A stretch of DNA of 64,000 bases from Lineus longissimus. Its lineage: Eukaryota; Nemertea; Pilidiophora; Heteronemertea; Lineidae. Both the position numbers and the translations under genes were made by a program. This document shows positions 62,313 through 64,000 of this stretch, piece after piece. The DNA lies in contig NC_088309.1 in the NCBI RefSeq assembly GCF_910592395.1, positions 25,544,599 to 25,608,598 on the forward strand. Reading direction: 5' to 3'. The notes beneath the pieces were generated by a model, which saw only the letters and a program-made list of their open reading frames with translations, was not told where the DNA came from and did not search any database. The first letter of the stretch is position 1. Every line of letters starts with the position of its first letter.

Positions 62313-63763
62313 GTAAGTCCAGTTCCTTTTGCGGCAAATGTATATGCGAAGAGAGGGAACGATTTGCCCGACCGGCCGCGGCAAGGCACGCCACTATCCA
62401 CACTATCAGTACTAAGCAAAAATGTACTGGCCTATGTACAAATGTATATTATAAGCATTTATTAACTCTTACTGTTGATGGTCCCCTTGCAATGTAGGCC
62501 CAAGTAATGTATCGGGGTTTTTAACAGTGGGATATTAGATGACCGATAGTGTATCCGACAAAGCTGCCTGGAGATGAATGGAATGTTATCATAGCATATT
62601 CAGGAGAATGTAGAGGGTCACTTTGTAGTTCTGTCACAAATGTTACCTGAATAATGGCAGGCCTAAACTACAGTACTGTCCAGCTGTAACAACCAGTGTC
62701 ACATAACATTACAGACCACAGACCTGTATGTAATCCCACTTTTAATGGGTTATGAGCCTAACATAATTCTTGTGTGTTACATGCATTGTTACTTACGGAC
62801 AGTACTGTAGTTACATATTACATTGCATACATGTAATTGTCATTATTAGCTGTCACTAAAGATGAAGTTAATCACTTCATACACATGCACTAGTTAGAAT
62901 TTCCATCAAAACTTTCCTTAAAGATGAACTGCTTGAAATTGATAATGGCCTGCAAATTTTAAAGCTGAACTGGTCAATATCTATTACAGTATTTTGATCG
63001 GAGGGTTTAGCGGAAGTATCAGATTTAAAGCTGAACTGTTCGGTAATTTCTCCTCACTTTAGGAGCTACTGTTTACCTACTTTATAGGAAGGCTGTTTCA
63101 ATGAAACACTAAGCATTGGTAAAATTAAAGCTGAACTGAATGTTTTCTTCAGTTGACCTAGATAAGGCTCTTGTTAGTTATGTCATTTCAAAACTGTCTC
63201 ACACATCAATTCTCTTTATTTCAGTTTCTGGAAATCAGTTCTCTGGGAATAGTCAGTGTCGAGTTGATGACTGTTGGACCCGTTATAATAACGCTCTCCA
63301 AGGAATGGGGGAGCTTTACATACACGACCTGGACCAGAGGTTGTCCTGCATTGCTCTAAGGACCTATCTGATGTGCATCAGACATGTGAAGAACATGACC
63401 GATTCATGCGTCGGAGACATTAGATTCCATAGTGTTCAAAAAGTCGTAGAAAGTAGGATGAAACACAACAACTGCTCAATGCAGGGCGAAATATACACAG
63501 GATCTGACACTAATCTTGGCCCAGGATACGAACGCCCACAAGTGCCGCGTGCTCGGATTTGTTCGTACAAACCTCAGAAAGCGTTGAAAACCGTCCATAG
63601 ACATTGTGGATTGTTCGGTGATCCTCATTTACGGACGTTTGGAGATGAATTTCAGACATGTAAGGTGCGCGGAGCATGGCCCCTTATTGACAATGAGCAC
63701 CTTACAGTTCAGGTTACAAATGATCCGGTTGGACGGGCTGGAAGTGCCACTGCCACCAGCAAG
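62225..63763 (+). CDS. RGM: Repulsive guidance molecule (RGM), 5' exons, gene runs off the window
   Basis: This encodes a secreted or GPI-anchored RGM/hemojuvelin-family protein, a neogenin ligand and BMP co-receptor. Exons 62225-62312 and 63225-63763 join in frame (G|TT). Order is signal peptide, N-terminal six-cysteine helical domain (QCRVDDC, CIALRTYLMCIR, DSCVGDIRFHS, KHNNCSM), then the vWF-D-like domain opening HCGLFGDPHLRTFGDEFQTC and KVRGAWPLIDNEHLTVQVTN. GDPH (63617-63628) is where RGMs cut themselves between Asp and Pro. The integrin-like RGD of vertebrate RGMA is VGD here. Sequons NMT and NCS are present. The C-terminal part and GPI signal lie beyond 64,000. The orthology to the family is secure; it cannot be assigned to RGMA, B or C, as expected for an invertebrate. 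Confidence 0.95.
62666..62812. mobile_element. 147-bp MITE-like inverted repeat in RGM intron
   Basis: The ends AACTACAGTACTGTCC (62666-62681) and GGACAGTACTGTAGTT (62797-62812) are perfect 16-bp reverse complements, with a further partial match (TGTAAC / GTTAC) inward. No coding capacity. It is probably a small DNA transposon derivative. Confidence 0.65.
62918..63138 (+). repeat. Four TTAAAGCTGAACTG motifs in RGM intron
   Basis: Copies start at 62918 (one mismatch), 62959, 63025 and 63125; a fifth identical motif lies at 54226-54239. Spacings are 41, 66 and 100 bp and sequences between copies differ, so it is a motif cluster or a decayed repeat. Confidence 0.7.
63225..63763 (+). CDS. RGM: RGM large exon: cysteine domain and vWF-D start
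   Basis: The acceptor ttatttcag (to 63224) and the donor AAG|gttagt (63764) bound the exon, which ends in phase 0 after GSATATSK, exactly at a vertebrate-conserved block (GSAATATSK). It carries about 180 residues including GDPH. Confidence 0.95.
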
Positions 63764-64000
63764 GTTAGTATCAGAATTTTCCATTGCAATGTCTTTACAT
63801 TTACAGTACTTGTCAAAAGAAACATTATGCAGTCACTTACTCTAAAAAGTTTTGGAAGTTTTTTTAAGCAGGGCTTTTCATACACATCACCCTAACATAT
63901 GTTTTACATCTGTGCTGGGAGTCCATAAAAACTCCTAACTTGAGAGGTGTACCAGCATGTGATTGAGCTGTGACTGCTGTAAACTAAAGTTGCACCTATT
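63764..64000 (+). other. RGM intron, start
   Basis: Sequence after the gttagt donor. No further exon is recognised before the window ends. Confidence 0.7.

Larger units (their letters stand above)
62313..63224 (+). other. RGM intron
   Basis: A 912-bp intron with GT and AG ends. It contains a 147-bp inverted-repeat element and four copies of a TTAAAGCTGAACTG motif. Confidence 0.85.

Noticed and set aside
1-64000. Bacterial-type systems (operons, CRISPR arrays, prophage)
   Set aside because: Introns, polyadenylation signals and animal gene families show this is animal nuclear DNA; no spaced direct-repeat array of CRISPR type exists.

Overview
The window is nuclear DNA from an animal, most likely a marine bilaterian invertebrate (echinoderm, hemichordate, amphioxus or lophotrochozoan; I cannot decide which). 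It holds spliced genes with GT-AG and GC-AG introns, long AT-rich noncoding stretches, minisatellites and short hairpin transposons. Words such as TACATGTA and TAGGCCT recur, as they do in many marine invertebrate genomes. Three conserved genes can be reconstructed: the 3' end of a MEF2 transcription factor (+), a complete 13-exon PDIA3/ERp57-type protein disulfide isomerase (-), and the 5' part of a repulsive guidance molecule gene, RGM (+).

Layout. 1-1843 holds the last four coding exons of MEF2. From there to about 8-10 kb is T/G-rich sequence that is probably a very long MEF2 3' UTR. From about 10.0 to 15.2 kb, between the convergent MEF2 and PDIA3 genes, lies a repeat block: a short Tc1/mariner-pogo-like MITE, a near-perfect hairpin, a roughly 4-kb inverted repeat whose arms are tandem arrays of a 115-bp unit (foldback-like), and an 87-bp TA-flanked MITE. 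From 15.3 to 18.07 kb is the probable PDIA3 3' UTR. From 18,066 to 23,041 (minus strand) are the 13 PDIA3 coding exons; they join in frame throughout into 483 residues with signal peptide, two CGHC thioredoxin sites and a KSEL ER-retention tail. Two PDIA3 introns start with GC. About 420 bp upstream of its start codon is an exact ATTGG-N-CCACG motif (ERSE-II) overlapping a UPR element core, as expected for an ER-stress-regulated gene.

From 23.5 to 61.8 kb I find no convincing gene. This 38-kb stretch holds a cluster of nuclear-receptor half-sites, two degenerate minisatellites (33.6 kb, 45.2 kb), a purine-rich simple repeat (34.7 kb) and scattered transposon-like fragments. At 61.8-62.0 kb a CCAAT/GC-box cluster precedes RGM. 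Its signal-peptide exon (to 62,312) and a large exon (63,225-63,763) are present; the latter carries the RGM cysteine domain and the FGDPH self-cleavage site of the vWF-D-like domain. The rest of RGM runs off the right edge.

The main points are: (1) MEF2 and RGM lie about 60 kb apart, which mirrors vertebrate linkage (MEF2A/RGMA on human 15q26, MEF2C/RGMB on 5q14-15, MEF2D/HJV on 1q21-22) and suggests an ancestral gene neighbourhood; (2) the foldback structure made of 115-bp tandem repeats; (3) the UPR element upstream of PDIA3; (4) the paired GC-AG introns. All product names come from recognising protein families by eye, not from a database search.
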